Below are positions 14,846 through 24,171 of a stretch of 64,000 nt of DNA, in pieces. Positions within the stretch are counted from its first letter, which is position 1, and every line of letters begins with the position of its first letter. A program made the translations under genes and the position numbers. Below the pieces are notes generated by a model. That model did no database searches and was not told the origin of the DNA. It saw only the letters and a program-made list of their open reading frames with translations. Source of the DNA: an uncultured Lachnospiraceae bacterium (GTDB taxonomy: Bacteria; Bacillota; Clostridia; Lachnospirales; Lachnospiraceae); contig CAKRFU010000002.1 in the NCBI GenBank assembly GCA_934320845.1, forward strand, positions 189,077 through 253,076, in the 5' to 3' direction.

Positions 14846-16669
14846 ATGAAGTATATTGGCAAAAAACTTTTTGTACAGATGATAATAGGTTTTTTTATGG
14901 GACGAATTGGAATCTGCGGTATGTGTGTGCTTGGTATATCGTATTTTGCGGCAATATTTGCGGATATGGATGCAAAACTTTTAATTGCTCTTTGTGTTAT
15001 AGCGGGAATGTTTTCAAATCTTTCTATTGAGATGTCCCTGTGTGGAAGTATGGTTATATTATCAATGCTTCTTATATACGATACGCTTGAAAGACAAAAG
15101 ATACATATACAGCCGATACATTCGGCACTTATTGCGGCAGTAACTTTTGTTATATACGGTGGTATAAAATTATATATGTTTCCGTACAACGAGTATGATA
15201 TACTGCTTCTTATGTTTGGGACAGGTCTGGTATTGTCATTGTCGAAAGTGTTTAATGAAATATTTAATTATCTGACAGACGGCGGGAAAAACAGGGCAAA
15301 AGAGTACGAAGACATGATTGAAAACAGACTTAATGATTTTTCTCACGTCTTTGACAGAATTTCAAAGGTCATGTCGGATGATGTATCTGAAAGCAGGCAG
15401 ATATGTGGCAGGGATATAAGAAAAATTTTCAGGGAAATGTCCGAAAATGTTTGTACAAGATGCGAAAAATATGAAGAGTGTTCAGGACAGACGGCAATAT
15501 GCAGACCTGAGAAATTTAGAAGTCTTAGTGTTTCCGGGGATGGTTTTATAAAAATTGAGCAGATGCCGATGGAATTTGCGAGAGATTGTATTCATCCTGA
15601 ACGATTTTTAAATGAGGCAAACCAAAATCTTCATATTGCGAGAAACATAATGGGGTACAGAAACAGAGTAAGGGAAAGCAGAAAAGCTGTTGCAAGCCAG
15701 ATGAAAGAAATAAGTGATGCAGTAAAGAATATGCTTGACAGCATGCCTAAAATGCAGAGACTTTCAACTGAACTTGAAGAAATGTTTCAAAAAGAATTCA
15801 GAAAAAAGAGAGTTATATGCAAAAACATATATGCATATGAAAAACAGGATGGTCAGATAGAGATAATAATGAACGCCAGAACAACTAAAGGAAGACTTGT
15901 GACGGCAACGGAACTGTCTAGAATAATGAGTAGAATAATGCAAAAAAAATTAAAACCGTCAGATGCATCAAGAAAAGTAATAGATACAGAATTTGGTGAA
16001 TATATTTTTGTAGAGGAGACAAAGTATAAGGCAATAACCGGAGTTGCGAGGATGACAAAGGATGAACAGGAGGTTTCAGGAGATACATTTTCTATGATAA
16101 ATCTTCCGAGCGGAGAGCTTTTGATGGCTCTTTCGGATGGGATGGGAAGTGGGACAAGTGCTCTGGATGAGAGCAAGAATGTTATAGAGCTTTTAGAACA
16201 GATGTCAGAAGCAGGATTTTCACAGACCTCGGCTATAAGGCTTATCAATTCACTTTACATGTCAGACCAGGAATTTGAAAGCTATGCAACACTTGACATT
16301 TCACTTATAAATCTGTATAAGGGAGAGTGCAGCTTTTTGAAAAACGGAGCGGTGGGAACATATATCTTAAATCAGGGAAAAATGTATTGTATAGAGGGAC
16401 AGTCATTGCCTATGGGAGTTATAGGAGAAGTTGAACCGTATATCGGGAAGATGAATTTATATTCAGGAGATTATATAATAATGATGACAGATGGGGTGGC
16501 AGACATGTTTTCTGATGAAAAATATAATTTAGAAAAATACTTAGGACAGATAGATGCAGTAAATCCGGGAGATATGGCTCAGGCAATAGTAGATGAGGCT
16601 GTAAGAAGAAATTCCGGATATATATCCGATGATATGAGTGTTATAGTTGCCGGAGTATGGGAGAACTAA
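14846..16669 (+). CDS. spoIIE: Stage II sporulation protein E (PP2C-type phosphatase), short membrane domain
   Basis: SpoIIE dephosphorylates SpoIIAA and so releases sigma-F in the forespore; it also interacts with the division septum. Start at 14846 with AAAGGGAGA upstream; 607 residues. The first 150 residues hold about five membrane helices. A Cys-containing middle region (CTRCEKYEEC) follows, and the PP2C/SpoIIE catalytic domain fills the end (SGDTFS, LSDGMGSG, MTDGVADMF, DDMSVIV). B. subtilis SpoIIE has about 827 residues and ten helices, so the membrane part here is halved. The gene stands after its own promoter and directly before tilS. Confidence 0.93.
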   Translation: MKYIGKKLFVQMIIGFFMGRIGICGMCVLGISYFAAIFADMDAKLLIALCVIAGMFSNLSIEMSLCGSMVILSMLLIYDTLERQKIHIQPIHSALIAAVTFVIYGGIKLYMFPYNEYDILLLMFGTGLVLSLSKVFNEIFNYLTDGGKNRAKEYEDMIENRLNDFSHVFDRISKVMSDDVSESRQICGRDIRKIFREMSENVCTRCEKYEECSGQTAICRPEKFRSLSVSGDGFIKIEQMPMEFARDCIHPERFLNEANQNLHIARNIMGYRNRVRESRKAVASQMKEISDAVKNMLDSMPKMQRLSTELEEMFQKEFRKKRVICKNIYAYEKQDGQIEIIMNARTTKGRLVTATELSRIMSRIMQKKLKPSDASRKVIDTEFGEYIFVEETKYKAITGVARMTKDEQEVSGDTFSMINLPSGELLMALSDGMGSGTSALDESKNVIELLEQMSEAGFSQTSAIRLINSLYMSDQEFESYATLDISLINLYKGECSFLKNGAVGTYILNQGKMYCIEGQSLPMGVIGEVEPYIGKMNLYSGDYIIMMTDGVADMFSDEKYNLEKYLGQIDAVNPGDMAQAIVDEAVRRNSGYISDDMSVIVAGVWEN

Positions 16670-16673
16670 AAAG

Positions 16674-18101
16674 ATGAATAAATATATTTACGAAAGGGTA
16701 AAATCATTTTGTGATGATAATGTCCTGATAGAAAAAAATGACGGCATAGTTGCCGGAATATCAGGTGGGGCAGATTCTGTATTTTTGTTTTTGTATCTGT
16801 TACAGGTGCAAAAAGAATATAATTTAAGATTGTGTTTTGTTCATGTAAATCATGGAATACGAGGCTGTGAAGCCGGAAGGGATGAACAGTTTGTTAAAAA
16901 ATTATGTGAGCAAAATGGTGCCATTTATAAAGTTTTTCATAAAGATATTCCTAAAATGGCACAGGAAATGTCGATGACTGAGGAGGAAGCTGGAAGGGTA
17001 TGTCGTTATGAATGTTTTGAAGAGGTGCGTAGAGAGCTTGGTTACAATAAAGTAGCAGTAGCACATCATCAGGATGATCAGGCTGAAACAGTTTTGTTCC
17101 AGCTGCTTAGGGGAAGCGGATTTAGAGGGCTTGGCGGCATGAAAGCCAAAAATGCCGATGTGATAAGACCGCTTCTTGCGGTAAAAAAGCAGGATATTAT
17201 TGAAGCTCTTGAAAAAAGGGGACAGAATTACTGTACGGATTCGACAAATAATGAGGATGAATATGCCAGAAATCAGATAAGGCATCATCTTATACCATAT
17301 TTACAGGAGAATCTGCAAAAGGAAACTGTAAGCCATATTGCGAAAACTGCTTCCTATATGCAGGATGTTACGGAATTTATAGACTTGCAGACGGATATGG
17401 TCTGGGAAAGTGTGATAGAATGTAAAGATGGCAGACCTAAAGAGATAAAGGCGGATCTTAGTGAAATGAAAAGGCTGCATGTGGTATTGCAGCGTGAGAT
17501 ATTTATGAGAATGATAGAATATATGTCGGGCAGGAGAAAAGACATAACGGCGAGACATATAGATGCATTGATAAGGCTTACAGCAAGCCAGACAGGGAGA
17601 AAAATAAATCTGCCGTATGATATAGTTGCAGCAAAGTATTATGACTGTATACTTATGTCGCATAAGGACAGATGGTATCACAGTTCGCAGAGTTTTACGG
17701 AAATATATGAAGAAAAGATATCGGCAGGACAGGAATATAATGTGACATTTACCAATAATAATAGCCATACAATATCATTTCATACAGAAGAATCAGGCAT
17801 AATGACAGACATTATCAAAAAAAATAGTTGTACGAAATGGTTTGATTATGCTAAGATAAAGAATATGCCTAAGTTAAGATATCCAAAAGAGGGTGATTAT
17901 CTTTGGCTTAGAACAGACGGTTCCAAGAAGAAACTTAGCAGAATTCTTATAGACAGTAAAATACCGGCTGATGAAAGAAAAAATATACTGGTTCTCGCAG
18001 ACGGGGCGCATATTATGTGGATACCGGAACTTTCGAGATGCAGTGCATATTATTATATTAACTATAATACTAAAAAGATGCTTTGTGCAAGCATACATTA
18101 G
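16674..18101 (+). CDS. tilS: tRNA(Ile)-lysidine synthetase
   Basis: TilS changes C34 of the CAU-anticodon tRNA-Ile to lysidine, using ATP. The 475-residue protein has the N-terminal PP-loop ATPase motif SGGADS in AGISGGADSVF, with VNHGIRG and AHHQDDQAETVLFQLLRGSG downstream, and a C-terminal substrate-binding region (RYPKEGDYLW). The ATG at 16674 lies 4 bp after the spoIIE stop; GGAG within the spoIIE end serves as ribosome binding site. The order tilS, hpt, ftsH is the standard Firmicute order. Confidence 0.94.
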   Translation: MNKYIYERVKSFCDDNVLIEKNDGIVAGISGGADSVFLFLYLLQVQKEYNLRLCFVHVNHGIRGCEAGRDEQFVKKLCEQNGAIYKVFHKDIPKMAQEMSMTEEEAGRVCRYECFEEVRRELGYNKVAVAHHQDDQAETVLFQLLRGSGFRGLGGMKAKNADVIRPLLAVKKQDIIEALEKRGQNYCTDSTNNEDEYARNQIRHHLIPYLQENLQKETVSHIAKTASYMQDVTEFIDLQTDMVWESVIECKDGRPKEIKADLSEMKRLHVVLQREIFMRMIEYMSGRRKDITARHIDALIRLTASQTGRKINLPYDIVAAKYYDCILMSHKDRWYHSSQSFTEIYEEKISAGQEYNVTFTNNNSHTISFHTEESGIMTDIIKKNSCTKWFDYAKIKNMPKLRYPKEGDYLWLRTDGSKKKLSRILIDSKIPADERKNILVLADGAHIMWIPELSRCSAYYYINYNTKKMLCASIH

Positions 18102-18116
18102 AGAAAGGTGGAAACA

Positions 18117-18647
18117 ATGAAGGAAGAAATTAGTGTTATGTATTCTGAGGAAACTCTCAATAAGAAAATCGAAGAGATGGCTGAGCAGATAAACAAGGAT
18201 TATGCAGGAAAGACGGTTCATTTAATCTGTATTCTTAAAGGAAGTATATTTTTTTGCTGTGAACTTGCAAAGAGACTCACAGTGCCTGTTACTTTAGACT
18301 TTATGTCAGCATCGAGTTATGGGAATGCGACAAAAAGTTCAGGTCAGCTTAAAATAAACAAAGACCTCGATGAGGATATTGACGGACTTCATTGTATCAT
18401 AGTTGAAGATATAGTTGATTCAGGACGTACACTTAGCATGGTAAAGAAAATGCTTGAGGGAAGAAATCCGGCAAGTCTGAAGCTTTGTACATTGCTTGAT
18501 AAGCCTGACAGACGAGAGACAGATGTTTATGTGGACTATACGGGGTTTGAGATTCCGGATAAATTCGTGGTTGGATTTGGACTTGATTATGCTCAGAAAT
18601 ATAGAAATCTTCCTTATATAGGTGTATTGGATTTCGTTGAGGAATAA
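18117..18647 (+). CDS. hpt: Hypoxanthine phosphoribosyltransferase
   Basis: The 176-residue enzyme of purine salvage joins hypoxanthine or guanine to PRPP. The PRPP-binding motif is IIVEDIVDSGRTL and the early loop is CILKGSIFF. The ATG at 18117 has AAAGGTGG 5-6 nt upstream; a GTG at 18108 overlaps that site and is unlikely. In B. subtilis the TilS-Hpt pair also acts on ftsH expression; the order is conserved here. Confidence 0.95.
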   Translation: MKEEISVMYSEETLNKKIEEMAEQINKDYAGKTVHLICILKGSIFFCCELAKRLTVPVTLDFMSASSYGNATKSSGQLKINKDLDEDIDGLHCIIVEDIVDSGRTLSMVKKMLEGRNPASLKLCTLLDKPDRRETDVYVDYTGFEIPDKFVVGFGLDYAQKYRNLPYIGVLDFVEE

Positions 18648-18671
18648 AATAAAAGGTAGAGGAGACAATTC

Positions 18672-20573
18672 ATGAAGAAACAGATGAAGATGAGTGGAAT
18701 AGGCTTCTATATTCTTGTTCTTGCAGTCATTTTTGTTGCGGTATATTTTTCAGGAAATATAGAGAGAAATTCCGGTGATTCTTACAGTATCAGCAGTTTG
18801 AAAAATGATGCTGCTAAAAACAATATCACAAGTGTTTCAATTGATCAGAACCAGGAAATACCGACAGGTGAGGTTACCGTAAAATTGAAGTCGGGAAAAG
18901 TGGTTGATTTTTACGTGTCAGATGTAAAAGAAGCTCAGAAGATACTCGATGATGCAAATGTGTCATACAGATTAAACGATGTAAAGAAAACATCATGGGT
19001 TATAACAACATTACTTCCATACGGTCTAGGATTTTTAGCGATATTTTTCCTGTTTTCTTTCCTGTCAGCGCAGTCAGCAAATTCAGGCGGCGGCAATGCA
19101 AAAATGATGAATTTTGGAAAGAGCAGAGCAAGAAGAATTGACCCTGATGATCCTCATGCAAAAAAATTTAAAGATGTTGCAGGACTCAAAGAAGAAAAAG
19201 AAGAACTTGAGGAAATTGTAGATTTCCTCGCAAATCCGGGAAGATATACGGATGTAGGAGCACGTATTCCAAAAGGAATACTTCTTGTAGGTCCTCCGGG
19301 AACAGGTAAAACACTTCTTGCAAAGGCGGTTGCAGGTGAAGCAGGCGTTCCGTTTTTCAGTCTTTCAGGTTCAGATTTTGTTGAGATGTTTGTAGGTGTA
19401 GGTGCATCGAGAGTAAGAGATATGTTTGCGGAAGCAAAAAAAAATTCACCTTGTATAGTATTTATTGATGAGATAGATGCTGTAGCAAGAAAGAGAGGTT
19501 CAGGTCTTGGAGGCGGTCATGATGAACGTGAGCAGACACTAAACCAGATGCTTGTTGAAATGGATGGTTTCGGTATAAATGAAGGCATAATAGTTATGGC
19601 AGCTACAAACCGTGTTGATATACTTGACCCGGCTATTTTGAGACCGGGAAGATTTGATAGAAAAGTAACTGTCGGCTGTCCTGATGTCAGAGGACGTGAA
19701 GAGATACTTGAAGTGCACGCAAAGGGCAAACCTCTTGGAGATGATGTCGACCTTAAAAAGATTGCACAGACAACAGTTGGATTTACTGGAGCTGACCTTG
19801 AAAACCTCTTGAATGAATCTGCAATTGCGTGTGCAAAAGATGGCAGAAAGTTCATTGAACAGGAGGATATCAGCAAATCCTTTATTAAAATCGGAATAGG
19901 AAAAGAAAAGAAGAGTAAGATTATTTCAGAAAAAGACAAGAAGATAACTGCATACCATGAGGCAGGTCATGCTATTCTTTTCCATGTGCTTCCTGATGTA
20001 GGACCTGTTCATATGGTTTCAATTATTCCAACAGGATCAGGTGCGGCAGGATATACAATGCCTCTTCCAGACCATGATGAAACATTTATGACAAAAGGTA
20101 AGATGAAACAGGATATAATTGTGAGTCTTGGAGGAAGGATTGCTGAGTCGATTATATTTGACGATATCACAACAGGAGCATCACAGGATATTAAACAGGC
20201 TACAAACACAGCAAAAGCAATGGTTACAAAGTATGGTTTTTCAGAAAATTTAGGAATGATAAATTATGCCGATGAAGATGAAGTGTTCATTGGCAGAGAT
20301 TTTGGAAGAACCAGCAGAGACTACAGTGAGGATGTGGCTAAAACAATAGACAATGAGGTCAAGGCAATAATTGACGATGCATATGCACAGGCAAAATCAA
20401 TTCTTGAGGAGCACATAGACATTCTTCATAAATGTGCTAAGCTTCTTATGGAAAAAGAAAGAATTGACAGAGCGGAATTTGAAGCTTTATTTGAAAAAGA
20501 TGGTGAGGCAGTTTCACTTGAAAAAGAGAATATGGTTTCAGAAGAAGTTGATGTTGAGCCGAATGAATTCTAA
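18672..20573 (+). CDS. ftsH: ATP-dependent zinc metalloprotease FtsH (canonical copy)
   Basis: A 633-residue membrane AAA+ protease. It has two membrane helices (about 9-26 and 111-130) around an extracytoplasmic domain, Walker [10 protein letters not shown], Walker B FIDEID, a second region of homology ending LRPGRFDR, and the zinc site HEAGH at H429. It degrades membrane and regulatory proteins. GAGGAG precedes the ATG. It closes the tilS-hpt-ftsH operon. A second, longer FtsH occurs at 48251-51070, so this organism has at least two. Confidence 0.97.
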   Translation: MKKQMKMSGIGFYILVLAVIFVAVYFSGNIERNSGDSYSISSLKNDAAKNNITSVSIDQNQEIPTGEVTVKLKSGKVVDFYVSDVKEAQKILDDANVSYRLNDVKKTSWVITTLLPYGLGFLAIFFLFSFLSAQSANSGGGNAKMMNFGKSRARRIDPDDPHAKKFKDVAGLKEEKEELEEIVDFLANPGRYTDVGARIPKGILLVGPPGTGKTLLAKAVAGEAGVPFFSLSGSDFVEMFVGVGASRVRDMFAEAKKNSPCIVFIDEIDAVARKRGSGLGGGHDEREQTLNQMLVEMDGFGINEGIIVMAATNRVDILDPAILRPGRFDRKVTVGCPDVRGREEILEVHAKGKPLGDDVDLKKIAQTTVGFTGADLENLLNESAIACAKDGRKFIEQEDISKSFIKIGIGKEKKSKIISEKDKKITAYHEAGHAILFHVLPDVGPVHMVSIIPTGSGAAGYTMPLPDHDETFMTKGKMKQDIIVSLGGRIAESIIFDDITTGASQDIKQATNTAKAMVTKYGFSENLGMINYADEDEVFIGRDFGRTSRDYSEDVAKTIDNEVKAIIDDAYAQAKSILEEHIDILHKCAKLLMEKERIDRAEFEALFEKDGEAVSLEKENMVSEEVDVEPNEF

Positions 20574-20726
20574 AAGATAAAATGCACAATTGCAATGTAA
20601 AAAAATATTGGTGGTTTAGTGAAAATTTTGGTGTATAGGAAAATGAAAGCAAAATGCACAAAAAAAACGTGAAAAAAGTAATAAGTTTGTGCACACTTAT
20701 CTGCTGTAGCTTGCTATACTTACAAC

Positions 20727-20827
20727 TGTAAACCCCAATACATTATATAGTTTTTGCTACACCCCATAAGTAACAAAAATACCTTCTCCAAAAGAGAGAT
20801 TGCATTCTTTGCAGTCTCTCTTTTACT
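20727..20827 (+). ncRNA. Candidate C-rich small RNA downstream of ftsH
   Basis: In the 404-bp gap after ftsH an extended -10 (TGCTATACT, 20712-20720) is followed by about 60 nt with three unpaired-looking C-rich motifs: ACCCC at 20732-20736, ACCCC at 20760-20765 and CCTTCTCC at 20782-20789. A strong hairpin terminator ends the region. No ORF is present. C-rich loops that pair with ribosome binding sites are a hallmark of Firmicute trans-acting sRNAs, so this fits, but it could equally be the 3' UTR of ftsH. Confidence 0.35.
20789..20826 (+). terminator. Terminator after ftsH (and of the candidate sRNA)
   Basis: Stem AGAGAGATTGCA / TGCAGTCTCTCT with one G-U pair and a short loop, followed by TTTTA. 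Confidence 0.9.
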
Positions 20828-20850
20828 ATGCAAAAATAAGCATGGTTTCG

Positions 20851-20880
20851 TTGACCATACATGCATAATTATGGTATACT
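20851..20880 (+). promoter_or_regulatory. Candidate promoter of the SEC-C gene
   Basis: TTGACC (20851-20856), 18 bp, TATACT (20875-20880). Confidence 0.55.
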
Positions 20881-20978
20881 TAAAAACATAAGATGAATGT
20901 TGTCAGTTGTTGATGACGGCATTCAAATAAAAAGAAATTTTCGTGAGAATATTCACAGGGAACAGGAAAGGAAATATT

Positions 20979-21485
20979 ATGGGATTATTACAGGATTGGA
21001 GAGAGTACGCATATGGCGTAGAGATTAATTCAAAAGCAGGAAAGGCAATTTGGGATAAATATTTCAAAGAAGAGAAAGCGGTGTATGAAAGCCTTCTTTC
21101 AAATCCATCAGATATAGTTACCGGAACAGTTAAAGAACTTGCAGACAAATATAACATGGAACTTAATTATATGGTTGGATTTCTTGATGGAATAAATGAC
21201 AGCCTTAAAGAGCCAAACCCTATAGAGGACATGACTGCTGATACAGTTGTAAAGCTTGATATTGACCTTGAAAAACTTTATTATAACATGGTAGAAGCAA
21301 AAGCAGAGTGGCTTTATGAACTTCCACAGTGGAACAATCTTCTTTCTGTTGAAAAGCGTAAGGAACTTTATCGTGAGCAGAAAAAATCAGGAACAGTTGT
21401 CAAGGCTAAAAAGGTAGGAAGAAATGATCCTTGTCCATGCGGAAGCGGCAAAAAGTACAAGTATTGTTGTGGTGCAAACAAGTAA
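20979..21485 (+). CDS. SEC-C motif protein of unknown function
   Basis: A 168-residue cytoplasmic protein. The C-terminal 22 residues are a SEC-C zinc-binding motif ([19 protein letters not shown]), as at the end of SecA. The preceding 140 residues are helical, with WREYAYGVE near the start, and I do not recognise them beyond similar small SEC-C proteins. AAAGGAAA lies before the ATG at 20979. It precedes the signalling cluster by 73 bp and could be co-transcribed. SEC-C motifs often contact ribosomes or SecB-like partners; no specific role can be assigned. Confidence 0.85.
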   Translation: MGLLQDWREYAYGVEINSKAGKAIWDKYFKEEKAVYESLLSNPSDIVTGTVKELADKYNMELNYMVGFLDGINDSLKEPNPIEDMTADTVVKLDIDLEKLYYNMVEAKAEWLYELPQWNNLLSVEKRKELYREQKKSGTVVKAKKVGRNDPCPCGSGKKYKYCCGANK

Positions 21486-21558
21486 AAATAAATAAACGTG
21501 TTATTTGACGAGCCGGTTTATCTTATACAGATGCCGGCTCAAGGTGGAGGTGCCGGAA

Positions 21559-23058
21559 ATGACAGAAGATAAGGAAGAGAAAAATTGTTATACAAGCAGA
21601 TATAAGGCATTATTTACTGACGCTGAAGACATGATATTATTCTTTGATGCTGACGGATTTGTGTGCGAAAAAAACGATGCAGTCTGCAAAAATCTCGGAT
21701 GTTCCGCAGATGATAAAATTTATATGCAGGACATTTTTAGAACATGTATGTCTTTGAAAGACGGTCAGATAGACCTTATAGGTCATAAATACGGCATTAG
21801 TTTTGAGACAGTTGCATACAGAACAAATGAAACGTGTTTCTCTGTTGTTGCATATCTTGCACAGCTTCCGGAGAGTACAGGATGTTATGGCTTCTGCAAG
21901 ATTCATGATATTGTCCAGCAGAAAGAGACAAAAAAAGAGCTTAGAACTGCTAAAATGGAAGTTGAGGAGACTCATAAAGAGAGAAATGAGATGGTTGCCA
22001 ATGTCACCCATGAACTTAGAACACCTGTAAACGGTGTTTTGGGACTGGCACAAAATCTTCTTGATACCGGACTTGATTCTGAGCAGCGTGAGACGATAGA
22101 ACTTATAATACAATGCTGCAACAATATGATAAAGATTATAAATAACATTTTGGACTTTTCTAAAATACAGGCCGGCAAATTTACGATAGAATATACGGAA
22201 TTTAACTTTTATCAGATGATGGACAACATTGTGAAAGTAAACAGGACACAGGCAGAGTCAAAAGGACTAAAGCTTATCTGTAATGTTGGTGAAGATATTC
22301 CTGAACTTATGACAGGCGATGAACTTCGTGTAACTCAGGTATTAAACAATCTGTTATCCAATGCTATTAAATTTACTTCAATGGGTCAGGTTACGCTGAA
22401 TGTTGTAAAGAGCTTTGAGACGGATGAGGAACTTGAATTGTTTTTCATGGTTATAGATTCGGGTATAGGCATTTCAGATGAGGAAAAAGACAAGCTGTTC
22501 AAAAGTTTTTCACAGGTAGATGCTTCTATTACTAGAAAGTTTGGAGGAACCGGTTTAGGACTCAGTATTGTAAAAAATCTTGTTGAAATGATGGGTGGAG
22601 ACATCAATGTTGAAAGTGAGAAAGGGAAAGGAAGTACATTCTCATTTTCAATAAAAGTTAAAAAGATTGTATCAGAGGAAGATCATAAAGTGGAAGAAAA
22701 GGCTGAAAAAGCCGAGGAAAAGACAGAATATTCGTTTAATTACAGCCAAGGTTTTCAACTTGACGAAGCCGAGGAAGAAAATAATCTTTATAAACTTGGC
22801 TCAGAGGAAAATATAAAAGCCATAGATGAAAACTGCGAGAAGCTTGTTTTGTGTATAGAGATGGAAAACTGGAACAGGGCAAACAGTTTCGCAGATACGA
22901 TAAAGCTGCTCGTGGCAGATGATCCAATGAATTTAAAAAGAAAAGCTTTCAGACTTCAGATGACAGTGAGAAAAGGTGATCATCAGGCGGCATTAGATGA
23001 TTATGAAGTGTTGAAAAAAGCTATTGAGGAGTTTAAACTACAGTTAGAAAGGCGGTGA
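21559..23058 (+). CDS. PAS-containing cytoplasmic sensor histidine kinase
   Basis: The 499-residue protein starts at 21559 behind GGTGGAGG. It has no membrane helix. Residues of about 15-125 form a PAS-like domain. HisKA follows with phospho-acceptor H151 (NVTHELRTP), then HATPase with an N box (NNLLSNAIKF), G1 (DSGIGIS) and G2 (GGTGLGLSIVKNL). A C-terminal extension of about 100 Glu/Lys-rich residues resembles a helical repeat. No receiver domain is attached. The next gene, 6 bp away, supplies one. The kinase therefore probably feeds the REC-HD protein and perhaps the CheA-like third protein. Confidence 0.9.
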   Translation: MTEDKEEKNCYTSRYKALFTDAEDMILFFDADGFVCEKNDAVCKNLGCSADDKIYMQDIFRTCMSLKDGQIDLIGHKYGISFETVAYRTNETCFSVVAYLAQLPESTGCYGFCKIHDIVQQKETKKELRTAKMEVEETHKERNEMVANVTHELRTPVNGVLGLAQNLLDTGLDSEQRETIELIIQCCNNMIKIINNILDFSKIQAGKFTIEYTEFNFYQMMDNIVKVNRTQAESKGLKLICNVGEDIPELMTGDELRVTQVLNNLLSNAIKFTSMGQVTLNVVKSFETDEELELFFMVIDSGIGISDEEKDKLFKSFSQVDASITRKFGGTGLGLSIVKNLVEMMGGDINVESEKGKGSTFSFSIKVKKIVSEEDHKVEEKAEKAEEKTEYSFNYSQGFQLDEAEEENNLYKLGSEENIKAIDENCEKLVLCIEMENWNRANSFADTIKLLVADDPMNLKRKAFRLQMTVRKGDHQAALDDYEVLKKAIEEFKLQLERR

Positions 23059-23064
23059 TTTGGC

Positions 23065-24147
23065 ATGACAGTAAGCATGCAGGTGAATGAGCAGCCAAAT
23101 ATACTGATAGTGGATGATGTATCTACTAATCTTGTTATTCTTTCTGAAATGGTAAAAGCAACGGGATGCATACCGAGACCTGTTACGAATGTGAAGCAGG
23201 CGCAGACAGCTATTGAAAGAAAGATTCCACAACTTATATTATTGGATATATCAATGCCTGATACAGATGGTTTTGAATTTTGTGCCATGTTAAAAGCTGA
23301 TGTAAAGACGAGAGATATTCCTATTATATTTATTTCTGCACTTGATTCGGTTGAGGATAAAATAAAGGGGTTTAAACTTGGAGCGGTTGATTATATAGCG
23401 AAACCTTTTGAGAAAGAAGAAGTTACACTCAGACTGAATACACACCTGAAAATTTACAAACTACAGCAGGAAATGGAAGCGTACAACAGAAAACTCCATC
23501 AGGTAGTAAATGAACAGTTAACAAGAGGTGCTGAAGAGCAGAAAAATGTTTTAAATACGCTTGCTGATATGCTTGATATGCAGTCAGACGTATATGAAAG
23601 AGGTACTGACAGAATATCAACAAATTGCAGAATGCTTGCGATAAGTTTGCAATTTTCGCCAAAGTTTGATAAGTTGATATCAAGTGCGTTTATCGATGAG
23701 ATAGAATCAGCATCAAAGCTTTATGATATCGGAATGTTGTCTGTAAGTGACGAAATCACGAATAAAAAGACAGAACTTACAGCAGAAGAACTGGAAAAGA
23801 TAAGGAAACATACTATAGCCGGTGCAGATTACCTCAAAAAGATAAATAAAGAAAAAAATAAAAATGAGTATCTTGAGATGGCAATAGACATTGCTAAATA
23901 CCATCATGAAAACTGGGATGGAACAGGATATCCAGAAGGAATTTCTGGGACGGATATACCTCTTTCAGCTCGTATAGTTGCAGTGATAGATACTTATATG
24001 GCTTTAAACAGCGAGAGAAGTTACAGGGGATCATATACGAGAGAAGAAAGCCTTTCTATTATGAGAAGTGAGGCAGGAAAACGATTTGATCCTTCAATAA
24101 TAGACATCTTTTGTAAAATTCAAAAGCAGTTGCAATGTGGAGATTAG
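23065..24147 (+). CDS. Response regulator with degenerate HD-GYP output domain
   Basis: Residues 10-130 are a receiver domain with the acidic pair in LIVDDVS, phospho-acceptor Asp in LLDISMPDTDG and the Lys in IAKPF. A coiled linker leads to an HD-GYP domain at about 180-350. The GYP part is intact (HHENWDGTGYPEG), but the defining HD pair is LYDIG, so the first metal-ligand His is Tyr, and the usual YDAL is YMAL. Active HD-GYP proteins hydrolyse cyclic di-GMP; this one may be inactive or altered. The GGCGGTGA site overlaps the kinase stop, indicating coupled translation. Confidence 0.9.
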   Translation: MTVSMQVNEQPNILIVDDVSTNLVILSEMVKATGCIPRPVTNVKQAQTAIERKIPQLILLDISMPDTDGFEFCAMLKADVKTRDIPIIFISALDSVEDKIKGFKLGAVDYIAKPFEKEEVTLRLNTHLKIYKLQQEMEAYNRKLHQVVNEQLTRGAEEQKNVLNTLADMLDMQSDVYERGTDRISTNCRMLAISLQFSPKFDKLISSAFIDEIESASKLYDIGMLSVSDEITNKKTELTAEELEKIRKHTIAGADYLKKINKEKNKNEYLEMAIDIAKYHHENWDGTGYPEGISGTDIPLSARIVAVIDTYMALNSERSYRGSYTREESLSIMRSEAGKRFDPSIIDIFCKIQKQLQCGD

Positions 24148-24171
24148 CGGGATATAGCAGGAGGAAATGTT

